From Eledone cirrhosa (Eukaryota; Mollusca; Cephalopoda; Octopoda; Eledonidae): DNA of 64,000 nucleotides. Within the stretch, counting starts at the first letter, position 1. Every line of letters begins with the position of its first letter. The notes below the pieces were generated by a model. The model was given only the letters and a program-made list of their open reading frames with translations, searched no databases and was not told the DNA's origin. The translations under genes were made by a program, and so were the position numbers. The DNA lies in contig OZ024748.1 of NCBI GenBank assembly GCA_964016885.1, positions 35,066,887-35,130,886 of the forward strand. Reading direction: 5' to 3'. Of the stretch, positions 48,380 through 61,800 are shown piece by piece.

Positions 48380-48985
48380 CATCTTCTTTATTGTTGTTCC
48401 TGTCTGTCGTGGGCACGAAGGTGGCTGTGGAGGCCGATCCTTGACTTGCAGGTCTGGGGACAGTGGGGGCAGGGGAAGAGACTGGAGTCAGCCTGGCAAC
48501 TCCCAAAGGTTACCTCCACCTGTTACCTCCGCCTCTTGCCTATCACCGCAGGGCTTTGGGAGTGCACGCTAAAGAAGAAACCTGTGTGGGAAAGGTTTAT
48601 AGTGACGGTCCCACTCACTCGGCCGCAGAAGCCAGAATCCGGTGGTATGGAGGACTGTGACGACCAGGGACTTCCTTGGCTGTAGTGGATGGCCACGCTG
48701 TCTGTAGTGCCTTGCTGTGTCCTAGTGCTCCACACCGCCTTTGTGACCGTTGGGACGTTGTTGTCCTCCTCCACTCACTCTGCAGGGGCAGGCATCCGCG
48801 ATCTAACTCACCGGGGGGTTTCAGACCCGTCCGTCTACCCTCAACCTGGTTCGGCCTGCCAGCCAAGGTGGTTTACCGGGATGTGGCCGCTGTCGCATGC
48901 TACAGCTTCTTGGGGCCACAGGTGAGAGCTGAGTGTCAGGTGAGAGCCAATGCAGGATGAGCTGTCCTGAAAAGGGCATGGCTAG
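48380..48985. other. GC-rich block, unresolved (possible interspersed repeat or exon)
   Basis: About 600 bases clearly richer in G and C than anything nearby, ending in a run of 18 C (48986-49003). Frames are open on both strands for 60-90 codons but mostly overlap one another, as expected of GC-rich DNA. One + frame (48689-48925) starts with a hydrophobic signal-like stretch (MATLSVVPCCVLVLHTAFVT) and meets a perfect donor cag/gtgaga at 48919-48925; an acceptor-like cttgacttgcag lies at 48440-48451. I recognise no domain. The text gives me the impression of an interspersed cephalopod repeat, which I cannot verify. Confidence 0.35.
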
Positions 48986-49079
48986 CCCCCCCCCCCCCCC
49001 CCCGAGGTATATGCCCCAGGCATATACACACACATACACATACATATGTTCATGTGCATATACATATTTACACATTTTT

Positions 49080-49275
49080 GGATAGCCGTTGACTCTTATG
49101 GGTTCTTCCGCCCTTTGTCAGGTTTTGTTTTTTGTCCTGCAGGGTGTCCAAAATCACCCTCCTCACCAAGTAAACTTGGAGGGGTTGCCAGTTTAGTCGC
49201 TGACGACCCGACCAAGCGACAGTTTGTTCTGGTTTACATGTTACCAGTAGCACTCAAGAGTGACCTGACATAATT
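49080..49275. other. Moderately GC-rich segment, unresolved
   Basis: It contains tcctgcagggtgtccaaaat, aacttggaggggttgccagt and gtcgctgacgacccgaccaa. Open + frame 49046-49273, no domain recognised. Possibly the other end of the repeat represented by the block at 48380. Confidence 0.3.
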
Positions 49276-49634
49276 GTATATACATATATCCCCTTAAACT
49301 CTGACACACCTGTGCTATAGTAACTGTTATCACCACAGTACCTCCCACACTGCTGACTCCCCTGCTGTCCAACCCCGTCAATAATGTAGAAAGAGCTCTT
49401 CAGTATCAATAATAAATTATTGATAGAAATGACAGGTTAGCTTGTGAAGTTAAGTAGTTGTGGTCAGTGAAAAAGGTGGTGGTAATACCAATAATAGTTG
49501 GAGTCTTGGGAACTGTGAGTAAAGATCTTCAGAAGGACACAAATAGGGATTGGAATACAGATGGAACACTTACAAAATACAGCATTGCTTGGAACAGATC
49601 GAATATACTGGTGGGTACTCGAAAAATAAGGATG
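49276..49634. other. Flank of satellite, no gene seen
   Basis: Unique sequence between the GC-rich block and the 54-bp satellite. Short frames have no domain. Confidence 0.55.
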
Positions 49635-49833
49635 AACAACTAGAGATGTATTACAGTGGACTGAGGTAACACCCCTTATCTCGGTTTCTAACACTACAGA
49701 TGTATTACAGTGAACTGAGGTAACACCTCTTATCTAAGCTTCTAACACTAGAGATGTATTACAGTGGACTGAGATAACACCCCTTATCTCAGCTTCTAAT
49801 ACTAGAGATGTATTACAGTTAACTGAGGTAACA
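49635..49833 (-). repeat. 54-bp satellite, inverted edge copies
   Basis: About four monomers in reverse orientation to the main array (gagatgtattacagtggact, aggtaacaccccttatctca). They end at a fold-back junction: 49764-49818 and 49834-49888 are 55-bp inverted arms with one mismatch and a 15-base loop. Both arms carry the unusual variant ctaatactag/ctagtattag, so they derive from the same monomer. Confidence 0.9.
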
Positions 49834-52800
49834 CTGTAATACATCTCTAGTATTAGAAGCTGAGATAAGGGGTGTTACCTCAGTCCACTAATACATCTCT
49901 TGAGTTGGAAGCTGAGATAAGGAGTGTTACCTCAGTCCACTGTAATACATCTCTAGTGTTGGAAGATGAGATAAGGGGTGTTACCTCAGTCCACTGTAAT
50001 ACATCTCTAGTGTTAGAAGCTGAGATAAGGGGTGTTACCTCAGTCCACTGTAATACATCTCTAGTGTTGGAAGATGAGATAAGGGGTGTTACCTCAGTCC
50101 ACTGTAATACATCTCTAGTGTTGGAAGATGAGATAAGGGGTGTTACCTCAGTCCACTGTAATACATCTCTAGTGTTAGAAGCTGAGATAAGGGGTGTTAC
50201 CTCAGTCCACTGTAATACATCTCTAGTGTTAGAAGCTGAGATAAGGGGTGTTACCTCAGTCCACTGTAATACATCTCTAGTGTTAGAAGCTGAGATAAGG
50301 AGTGTTACCTCAGTCCACTGTAATACATCTCTAGTGTTGGAAGATGAGATAAGAGGTGTTACCTCAGTCCACTGTAATACATCTATAGTGTTAGAAGCTG
50401 AGATAAGGGGTGTTATCTCAGTCCACTGTAATACATCTCTAGTGTTAGAAGCTGAGATAAGGGGTGTTACCTCAGTCCACTGTAATACATCTCTAGTGTT
50501 AGAAGCTGAGATAAGGGGTGTTATCTCAGTCCACTGTAATACATCTCTAGTGTTAGAAGCTGAGATAAGGGGTGTTACCTCAGTCCACTGTAATACATCT
50601 CTAGTGTTAGAAGCTGAGATAAGGGGTGTTATCTCAGTCCACTGTAATACATCTCTAGTGTTAGAAGCTGAGATAAGGGGTGTTACCTCAGTCCACTGTA
50701 ATACATCTCTAGTGTTGGAAGATGAGATAAGAGGTGTTACCTCAGTCCACAGTAATACATCTTTAGTGTTAGAAATTGAGATAAGGGTTGTTACCTCAGT
50801 CCACTGTAATACATCTCTAGAGTTGGAAGCTGAGATAAGGGGTGTTACGTCAGTCCACTGTAATACATCTATAGTGTTACAAGCTGAGATAAGGGGTGTT
50901 ACCTCTGTTCACTGTAATACATCTATAGTGTTAGAATCTGAGATAAGGGGTGTTACCTCAGTCCACTGTAATACATCTCTAGTGTTAGAAGCTGAGATAA
51001 GGGGTGTTACCTCAGTCCACTGTGATACATCTCTAGTGTTAGAAGCTGAGATAAGGGGTGTTATCTCAGTCCACTGTAATACATCTCTAGTGTTAGAAGC
51101 TGAGATAAGGGGTGTTACCTCAGTCCACTGTAATACATCTCTAGTGTTAGAAGCTGAGATAAGGGGTGTTACCTCAGTCCACTGTAATACATCTCTAGTG
51201 TTAGAAGCTGAGATAAGGGGTGTTACCTCAGTCCACTGTAATACATCTCTAGTGTTAGAAGCTGAGATAAGGGGTGTTACCTCAGTCCACTGTAATACAT
51301 CTCTAGTGTTAGAAGCTGAGATAAGGGGTATTACCTCAGTCCACTGTAATATATCTCTAGTGTTAGAAGCTGAGATAAGGGGTGTTATGTCAGTCCACTG
51401 TAATACATCTCTAGTGTTAGAAGCTTAGATAAGAGGTGTTACCTCAGTTCACTGTAATACATCTCTAGTGTTAGAAGCTGAGATAAGGGGTGTTATCTCA
51501 GTCCACTGTAATACATCTCTAGAGTTGGAAGCTGAGATAAGGGGTGTTACCTCAGTCCACTGTAATACATCTCTAGTGTTGGAAGATGAGATAAGGGGTG
51601 TTACCACAGTCCACTGTAATACATCTCTAGAGTTGGAAGCTGAGATAAGGGGTGTTACCTCAGTCCACTGTAATACATCTCTAGTTTTGGAAGCTGAGAT
51701 AAGGGGTGTTACCTCACTCCACTGTAATACATCTCTAGAGTTGGAAGCTGAGATAAGGGGTGTTACCTCAATCCACTGTAATACATCTATAGTGTTAGAA
51801 GCTTAGATAAGGGGTGTTACCTCAGTCCACTGTAATACATCTCTAGTGTTAGAAGCTGAGATAAGGGGTGTTACTTCAGTACACTGTAATACATCTCTCG
51901 TGTTAGAAGCTGAGATAAGGGGTGTTATCTCAGTCCACTGTAATACATCTCCAGTGTTAGAAGCTGAGATAAGGGGTGTTACCTCAGTCCACTGTAATAT
52001 ATCTCTAGTGTTAGAATCTGAGATAAAAGGTGTTACCTCAGTCCACTGTAATACATCTCTAGTGTTAGAAGCTGAGATAAGGGGTGTTACCTCAGTGCAC
52101 TGTAATACATCTCTAGTGTTGGGAGCTGAGATAAGGGGTGTTACCTCAGTCCACTGTAATACATCTCTAGTGTTAGAAGCTGAGATAAGAGGTGTTATCT
52201 CAGTCCACTGTAATACATCTCTAGTGTTAGATGCTGAGATAAGGGGTGTTACCTCAGTCCACTGTAATATATCTCTAGTGTTAGAATCTGAGATAAGGGG
52301 TGTTACCTCAGTCCACTGTAATATATCTCTAGTGTTGGAAGCTGAGATAAGGGGTGTTACCTCAGTCCACTGTAATACATCTCTAGTGTTAGAAGCTGAG
52401 ATAAGAGATGTTATCTCAGTCCACTGTAATACATCTCTAGTGTTAGAAGCTGAGATAAGGGGTGTTACCTCAGTCCACTGTAATATATCTCTAGTGTTAG
52501 AATCTGAGATAAGGGGTGTTACGTCAGTCCACTGTAATACATCTCCAGTGTTAGAAGCTGAGATAAGGGGTATTATCTCAGTCCACTGTAATACATCTCT
52601 AGTGTTAGAAGCTGAGATAAGGGGTGTTACCTCAGTCCACTGTAATACATCTCTAGTGTTAGAAGCTGAGATAAGGGGTGTTACCTCAGTCCACTGTAAT
52701 ACATCTCTAGAGTTGGAAGCTGAGATAAGGGTGTTATCTCAGTCCACTGTAATACATCTCTAAAGTTGGAAGCTGTGATAAGGGTGTTATCTCAGTCCAC

Positions 52801-55800
52801 TGTAATACATCTCTAGTGTTAGAAGCTGAGATAAGGGGTGTTACTTCAGTCCACTGTAATACATCTCTAGTGTTAAAAGCTGAGATAAGGGGTGTTATCT
52901 CAGTCCACTGTAATACATCTCCAGTGTAAGAAGCTGAGATAAGGTGTGTTATCTCAATCCACTGTAATACATCTCTACTGTTAGAAGCTGAGATAAGGGC
53001 TGTTATCTCAGTCCACTGTAATACATCTCTAGTGTTAGAAGCTGAGATAAGGAGTGTTACCTCAGTCCACTGTAATACATCTCTAGTGTTGGAAGATGAG
53101 ATAAGAGGTGTTACCTCAGTCCACTGTAATACATCTTTAGTGTTAGAAGCTGAGATTAGGGGTGTTACCTCAGTCCACTGTAATACATCTCTAGGGTTAG
53201 AAACTGAGATAAAGGGTGTTATCTCAGTCCACTGTAATACATCTCTAGAGTTAGAAGCTGAGATAAGGGGTGTTATCTCAATCCACTGTAATACATCTCT
53301 AGTGTTAGAAACTCAGATAAGGAGTTACCTCAGTCCACTGTAATACATCTCTAGTGTTGGAAGATGAGATAAGGGGTGTTACCTCAGTCCACTGTAATAT
53401 ATCTCTAGTGTTAGAATCTGAGATAAGAGGTGTTACCTCAGTCAACTGTAATACATCTCTAGTGTTAGAAGCTGAGATAAGGGGTGTTACCTCAGTCAAC
53501 TGTAATACATCTCTAGTGTTAGAAGCTGAGATAAGGGGTGTTACCTCAGTCAACTGTAATACATCTCTAGTTTTGGAAGCTGAGATAAGGGGTGTTACCT
53601 CAGTTCACTGTAATCCACTGTAATACATCTCCAGTGTAAGAAGCTGAGATAAGGTGTGTTATCTCAATCCACTGTAATACATCTCTAGTGTTAGAAGCTG
53701 AGATAAGGAGTGTTACCTCAGTCCACTGTAATACATCTCTAGTGTTGGAAGATGAGATAAGAGGTGTTACCTCAGTCCACTGAAATACATCTCTAGTGTT
53801 AGAAGCTGAGATAAGGAGTGTTACCTCAGTCCACTGTAATACATCTCTAGAGTTGGAAGCTGAGATAAGGGGTGTTACGTCAGTCCACTGTAATACATCT
53901 CCAGTGTTAGAAGCTGAGATAAGGGGTGTTACCTCAGTTCACTGTAATACATCTCCAGTGTTAGAAGCTGAGATAAGGGGTGTTACCTCAGTTCACTGTA
54001 ATACATCTCTAGAGTTGGAAGCTGAGATAAGGGGTGTTACGTCAGTCCACTGTAATACATCTATAGTGTTACAAGCTGAGATAAGGGGTGTTACCTCAGT
54101 CCACTGTAATACATCTCTAGTGTTGGAAGCTGAGATAAGGAGTGTTACCTCAGTCCACTGTAATACATCTCTAGTTTTGGAAGCTGAGATAAGGGGTGTT
54201 ACCTCAGTTTACTGTAATACATCTCTAGTTTTGGAAGCTGAGATAAGGGGTGTTACCTCAGTCCACTGCAATACATCTCTAGTGTTAGAAGCTGAGATAA
54301 GGGGTGTTACCTCAGTCCACTGTAATACATCTCTAGTGTTAGAAGCTGAGATAAGGGGTGTTACCTCAGTCCACTGTAATACATCTCTAGAGTTGGAAGC
54401 TGAGATAAGGGTGTTATCTCAGTCCACTGTAATACATCTCTAAAGTTGGAAGCTGAGATAAGGGTGTTATCTCAGTCCACTGTAATACATCTCTAGTGTT
54501 AGAAGCTGAGATAAGGGGTGTTACTTCAGTCCAATGTAATACATCTCTAGTGTTGGAAGATGAGATAAGAGGTGTTACCTCAGTCCACTGTAATATATCT
54601 CTAGTGTTAGAATCTGAGATAAGAGGTGTTACCTCAGTCCACTGTAATACATCTCTAGTGTTAGAAGCTGAGATAAGGGGTGTTACCTCGGGCCACTGTA
54701 ATACATCTCTAGTGTTAGAAGCTGAGATAAGGGGTGTTACCTCAGTCCACTGCAATACATCTCTAGTGTTAGAAGCTGAGATAAGGGGTGTTACCTCAGT
54801 CCACTGTAATACATCTCCAGTGTTAGAAGCTGAGATAAGGGGTGTTACCTCAGTCCACTGTAATACATCTCTAGAGTTGGAAGCTGAGTTAAGGGGTGTT
54901 ACCTCAGTCCACTGTAATACATCTCTAGTGTTAGAAGCTGAGATAAGGGCTGTTATCTCAGTCCACTGTAATACATCTCTAGAGTTGGAAGCTGAGATAA
55001 GGGGTGTTAACTCAGTCCACTGTAATACATCTCTAGTGTTAGAAGCTGAGATAAAGGGTGTTACCTCAGTCAACTGTAATACATCTCTAGTGTTAGAAGC
55101 TGAGATAAGGGATGTTATCTCAGTCCACTGTAATACATCTGTAAAGTTGGAAGCTGAGATAAGGGTGTTATCTCAGTCCACTGTAATACATCTCTAGTGT
55201 TAGAAGCTGAGATAAGGGGTGTTACTTCAGTCCACTGTAATACATCTCTAGTGTTAGAAGCTGAGATAAGGGGTGTTATCTCAGTCCACTGTAATACATC
55301 TCCAGTGTAAGAAGCTGAGATAAGGTGTGTTATCTCAATCCACTGTAATACATCTCTACTGTTAGAAGCTGAGATAAGGGCTGTTATCTCAGACCACTGT
55401 AATACATCTCTAGTGTTAGAAGCTGAGATAAGGAGTGTTCCCTCAGTCCACTGTAATACATCTCTAGTGTTGGAAGATGAGATAAGAGGTGTTACCTCAG
55501 TCCACTGTAATACATCTTTAGTGTTAGAAGCTGAGATTAGGGGTGTTACCTCAGTCCACTGTAATACATCTCTAGTGTTAGAAACTGAGATAAAGGGTGT
55601 TATCTCAGTCCACTGTAATACATCTCTAGAGTTAGAAGCTGAGATAAGGGGTGTTATCTCAATCCACTGTAATACATCTCTAGTGTTAGAAACTCAGATA
55701 AGGAGTTACCTCAGTCCACTGTAATACATCTCTAGTGTTGGAAGATGAGATAAGAGGTGTTACCTCAGTCCACTGTAATACATCTCTAGTGTTAGAATCT

Positions 55801-58800
55801 GAGATAAGAGGTGTTACCTCAGTCCACTGTAATACATCTCTAGTGTTAGAAGCTGAGATAAGGGGTTTTACCTCAGTCCACTGTAATACATCTCTAGTGT
55901 TAGAAGCTGAGATAAGGAGTGTTATCTCAGTCCACTGTAATACATCTCTAGAGCTGGAAGCTGAGATAAGGGGTGTTACCTCAGTTCACTGTAATACATC
56001 TCCAGTGTTAGAAGCTGAGATAAGGGGTGTTACCTCAGTCCACTGTAATACATCTCTAGTGTTAGAAGCTGAGATTAGGGGTGTTACCTCAGTCCACTGT
56101 AATACATCTCTAGTGTTAGAAGCTGAGATAAGGGGTGTTACCTCAGTCCACTGTAATACATCTCTAGTGTTAGAAGCTGAGATAAGCAGTGTTATCTCAG
56201 TCCACTGTAATACATCTCTAGAGCTGGAAGCTGAGATAAGGGGTGTTACGTCAGTTCACTGTAATACATCTCCAGTGTTAGAAGCTGAGATAAGGGGTGT
56301 TACCTCAGTCCACTGTAATACGTCTCTAGTGTTAGAAGCTGAGATAAGGGGTGTTACTTCAGTTCACTGTAAAACATCTCCAGTGTTGGAAGCTGAGATA
56401 AGAGGTGTTACCTCAATCCACTGTAATAGACCTGTAGAGTTGGAAGCTGAGATAAGGGGTGTTACCTCAGTCCACTGTAATACATCTCTAGTGTTAGAAG
56501 CTGAGATAAGGGGTGTTACCTCAGTCCACTGTAATACATCTCTAGTGTTAGAAGCTGAGATAAGGGGTGTTACCTCAGTCCACTGTAATATATCTCTAGT
56601 GTTAGAATCTGAGATAAGGGGTGTTACGTCAGTCCACTGTAATACATCTCTAGTGTTAGAAGCTGAGATAAGGGGTGTTACCTCAGTCCACTGTAATACA
56701 TCTCTAGTGTTAGAAGCTGAGATAAGGGGTGTTACCTCAGTCCACTGTAATACATCTCTAGTGTTAGAAGCTGAGATAAGGGGTGTTACCTCAGTTCACT
56801 GTAATACATCTCCAGTGTTAGAAGCTGAGATAAGGGGTGTTACCTCAGTCCACTGTAATACGTCTGTAGAGTTAGAAGCTGAGATAAGGGGTGTTACCTC
56901 AGTTCACTGTAATACATCTATAGTGTTAGAATCGTAGATAAGGGGTGTTACCTCAGTCCACTGTAATACATCTATAGTGTTAGAAGCTGAGATAAGGGGT
57001 GTTACCTCAGTTCACTGTAATACATCTCCAGTGTTAGAAGCTGAGATAAGGGGTTTATCTCAATCCACTGTAATACATCTCTAGTGTTAGAAGCTGAGAT
57101 AAGGAGTGTTACCTCAGTCCACTGTAATACATCTCTAGTGTTGGAAGATGAGATAAGAGGTGTTACCTCAGTCCACAGTAATACATCTTTAGCGTTAGAA
57201 ACTGAGATAAGGGGTTTTACCTCAGTCCACTGTAATACATCTCTAGTGTTAGAAGCTGAGATAAGGAGTGTTATCTCAGTCCACTGTAATACATCTCTAG
57301 AGCTGGAAGCTGAGATAAGGGGTGTTACGTCAGTTCACTGTAATACATCTCCAGTGTTAGAAGCTGAGATAAGGGGTGTTACCTCAGTCCACTGTAATAC
57401 ATCTGTAGAGTTAGAAGCTGAGATAAGGGGTGTTACCTCAGTCCACTGTAATACATCTCTAGAGTTAGAAGCTGAGATAAGGAGTGTTACCTCAGTCCAC
57501 TGTAATACATCTCTAGTTTTGGAAGCTGAGATAAGGGGTGTTACTTCAGTCCACTGTAATACATCTCTAGTGTTAGAAGCTGAGATAATGGGTGTTACCT
57601 CAGTCCACTGTAATACATCTATAGTGTTACAAGCTGAGATAAGGGGTGTTACCTCAGTTCACTGTAATACATCTATAGTGTTAGAATCGTAGATAAGGGG
57701 TGTTACCTCAGTCCACTGTAATACATCTATAGTGTTAGAAGCTGAGATAAGGGGTGTTACCTCAGTTCACTGTAATACATCTCCAGTGTTAGAAGCTGAG
57801 ATAAGAGGTTTATCTCAATCCACTGTAATACTTCTCTAGTGTTAGAAGCTGAGATAAGGAGTGTTACCTCAGTCCACTGTAATACATCTCTAGTGTTGGA
57901 AGATGAGATAAGAGGTGTTACCTCAGTCCACAGTAATACATCTTTAGCGTTAGAAACTGAGATAAGGGGTGTTACCTCAGTCCACTGTAATACCTCTCTA
58001 GAGTTGGAAGCTGAGATAAGGGGTGTTACGTCAGTCCACTGTAATACATCTATAGTGTTACAAGCTGTTATAAGGGGTGTTACCTCAGTCCACTGTAATA
58101 CATCTCTAGTTTTGGAAGCTGAGATAAGGGGTGTTACCTCAGTCCACTGTAATACATCTGTAGAGTTAGAAGCTGAGATAAGGGGTGTTACCTCAGTCCA
58201 CTGTAATACATCTCTAGAGTTAGAAGCTGAGATAAGGGGTGTTACCTCAGTCCACTGTAATACATCTCTAGTGTTAGAAGCTGAGATAAGGGGTGTTACC
58301 TCAGTCCACTGTAATACATCTATAGTGTTACAAGCTGAGATAAGGGGTGTTACCTCAGTTCACTGTAATACATCTATAGTGTTAGAATCGTAGATAAGGG
58401 GTGTTACCTCAGTCCACTGTAATACATCTATAGTGTTAGAAGCTGAGATAAGGGGTGTTACCTCAGTTCACTGTAATACATCTCCAGTGTTAGAAGCTGA
58501 GATAAGGGGTTTATCTCAATCCACTGTAATACATCTCTAGTGTTAGAAGCTGAGATAAGGAGTGTTACCTCAGTCCACTGTAATACATCTCTAGTGTTGG
58601 AAGATGAGATAAGAGGTGTTACCTCAGTCCACAGTAATACATCTTTAGCGTTAGAAACTGAGATAAGGGGTTTTACCTCAGTCCACTGTAATACATCTCT
58701 AGTGTTAGAAGCTGAGATAAGGAGTGTTATCTCAGTCCACTGTAATACATCTCTAGAGATGGAAGCTGAGATAAGGGGTGTTACGTCAGTTCACTGTAAT

Positions 58801-61800
58801 ACATCTCCAGTGTTAGAAGCTGAGATAAGGGGTGTTACCTCAGTCCACTGTAATACATCTCTAGTGTTAGAAGCTGAGATAAGGGGTGTTACTTCAGTTC
58901 ACTGTAAAACATCTCCAGTGTTGGAAGCTGAGATAAGAGGTGTTACCTCAATCCACTGTAATAGACCTGTAGAGTTGGAAGCTGAGATAAGGGGTGTTAC
59001 CTCAGTCCACTGTAATACATCTCTAGTGTTAGAAGCTGAGATAAGGGGTGTTACCTCAGTCCACTGTAATACATCTCTAGTGTTAGAAGCTGAGATAAGG
59101 GGTGTTACCTCAGTCCACTGTAATATATCTCTAGTGTTAGAATCTGAGATAAGGGGTGTTACGTCAGTCCACTGTAATACATCTCTAGTGTTAGAAGCTG
59201 AGATAAGGGGTGTTACCTCAGTCCACTGTAATACATCTCTAGTGTTAGAAGCTGAGATAAGGGGTGTTACCTCAGTTCACTGTAATACATCTCCAGTGTT
59301 AGAAGCTGAGATAAGGGGTGTTACCTCAGTCCACTGTAATACATCTGTAGAGTTAGAAGCTGAGATAAGGGGTGTTACCTCAGTCCACTGTAATACATCT
59401 CTAGAGTTAGAAGCTGAGATAAGGAGTGTTACCTCAGTCCACTGTAATACATCTCTAGTTTTGGAAGCTGAGATAAGGGGTGTTACTTCAGTCCACTGTA
59501 ATACATCTCTAGTGTTAGAAGCTGAGATAATGGGTGTTACCTCAGTCCACTGTAATACATCTATAGTGTTACAAGCTGAGATAAGGGGTGTTACCTCAGT
59601 TCACTGTAATACATCTATAGTGTTAGAATCGTAGATAAGGGGTGTTACCTCAGTCCACTGTAATACATCTATAGTGTTAGAAGCTGAGATAAGGGGTGTT
59701 ACCTCAGTTCACTGTAATACATCTCCAGTGTTAGAAGCTGAGATAAGGGGTTTATCTCAATCCACTGTAATACTTCTCTAGTGTTAGAAGCTGAGATAAG
59801 GAGTGTTACCTCAGTCCACTGTAATACATCTCTAGTGTTGGAAGATGAGATAAGAGGTGTTACCTCAGTCCACAGTAATACATCTTTAGCGTTAGAAACT
59901 GAGATAAGGGGTGTTACCTCAGTCCACTGTAATACATCTCTAGAGTTGGAAGCTGAGATAAGGGGTGTTACGTCAGTCCACTGTAATACATCTATAGTGT
60001 TACAAGCTGAGATAAGGGGTGTTACCTCAGTCCACTGTAATACATCTCTAGTTTTGGAAGCTGTGATAAGGGGTGTTACCTCAGTCCACTGTAATACATC
60101 TCTAGTTTTGGAAGCTGAGATAAGGGGTGTTACCTCAGTTCACTGTAATACATCTCTAGTTTTGTAAGCTGAGATAAGGGGTGTTACCTCAGTCCACTGT
60201 AATACATCTCTAGTTTTGGAAGCTGAGATAAGGGGTGTTACCTCAGTCCACTGTAATACATCTCTAGTGTTAGAAGCTGAGATAAGGGGTGTTACCTCAG
60301 TCCACTGTAATACATCTCTAGTGTTAGAAGCTGAGATAAGGGGTGTTACCTCAGTCCACTGTAATACATCTCTAGTGTTAGAAGCTGAGATAAGGGGTGT
60401 TACCTCAGTTCACTGTAATACATCTCCAGTGTTAGAAGCTGAGATAAGGGGTGTTACCTCAGTCCACTGTAATACATCTGTAGAGTTAGAAGCTGAGATA
60501 AGGGGTGTTACCTCAGTCCACTGTAATACATCTCTAGAGTTAGAAGCTGAGATAAGGAGTGTTACCTCAGTCCACTGTAATACATCTCTAGTTTTGGAAG
60601 CTGAGATAAGGGGTGTTACTTCAGTCCACTGTAATACATCTCTAGTGTTAGAAGCTGAGATAATGGGTGTTACCTCAGTCCACTGTAATACATCTATAGT
60701 GTTACAAGCTGAGATAAGGGGTGTTACCTCAGTTCACTGTAATACATCTATAGTGTTAGAATCGTAGATAAGGGGTGTTACCTCAGTCCACTGTAATACA
60801 TCTATAGTGTTAGAAGCTGAGATAAGGGGTGTTACCTCAGTTCACTGTAATACATCTCCAGTGTTAGAAGCTGAGATAAGGGGTTTATCTCAATCCACTG
60901 TAATACTTCTCTAGTGTTAGAAGCTGAGATAAGGGGTGTTACCTCAGTCCACTGTAATACATCTCTAGTTTTGGAAGCTGAGATAAGGGGTGTTACCTCA
61001 GTCCACTGTAATACATCTCTAGTGTTAGAAGCTGAGATAAGGGGTGTTACCTCAGTCCACTGTAATACATCTCTAGTGTTAGAAGCTGAGATAAGGGGTG
61101 TTACCTCAGTCCACTGTAATACATCTCTAGTGTTAGAAGCTGAGATAAGGGGTGTTACCTCAGTTCACTGTAATACATCTCCAGTGTTAGAAGCTGAGAT
61201 AAGGGGTGTTACCTCAGTCCACTGTAATACATCTGTAGAGTTAGAAGCTGAGATAAGGGGTGTTACCTCAGTCCACTGTAATACATCTCTAGAGTTAGAA
61301 GCTGAGATAAGGAGTGTTACCTCAGTCCACTGTAATACATCTCTAGTTTTGGAAGCTGAGATAAGGGGTGTTACTTCAGTCCACTGTAATACATCTCTAG
61401 TGTTAGAAGCTGAGATAATGGGTGTTACCTCAGTCCACTGTAATACATCTATAGTGTTACAAGCTGAGATAAGGGGTGTTACCTCAGTTCACTGTAATAC
61501 ATCTATAGTGTTAGAATCGTAGATAAGGGGTGTTACCTCAGTCCACTGTAATACATCTATAGTGTTAGAAGCTGAGATAAGGGGTGTTACCTCAGTTCAC
61601 TGTAATACATCTCCAGTGTTAGAAGCTGAGATAAGGGGTTTATCTCAATCCACTGTAATACTTCTCTAGTGTTAGAAGCTGAGATAAGGAGTGTTACCTC
61701 AGTCCACTGTAATACATCTCTAGTGTTGGAAGATGAGATAAGAGGTGTTACCTCAGTCCACAGTAATACATCTTTAGCGTTAGAAACTGAGATAAGGGGT

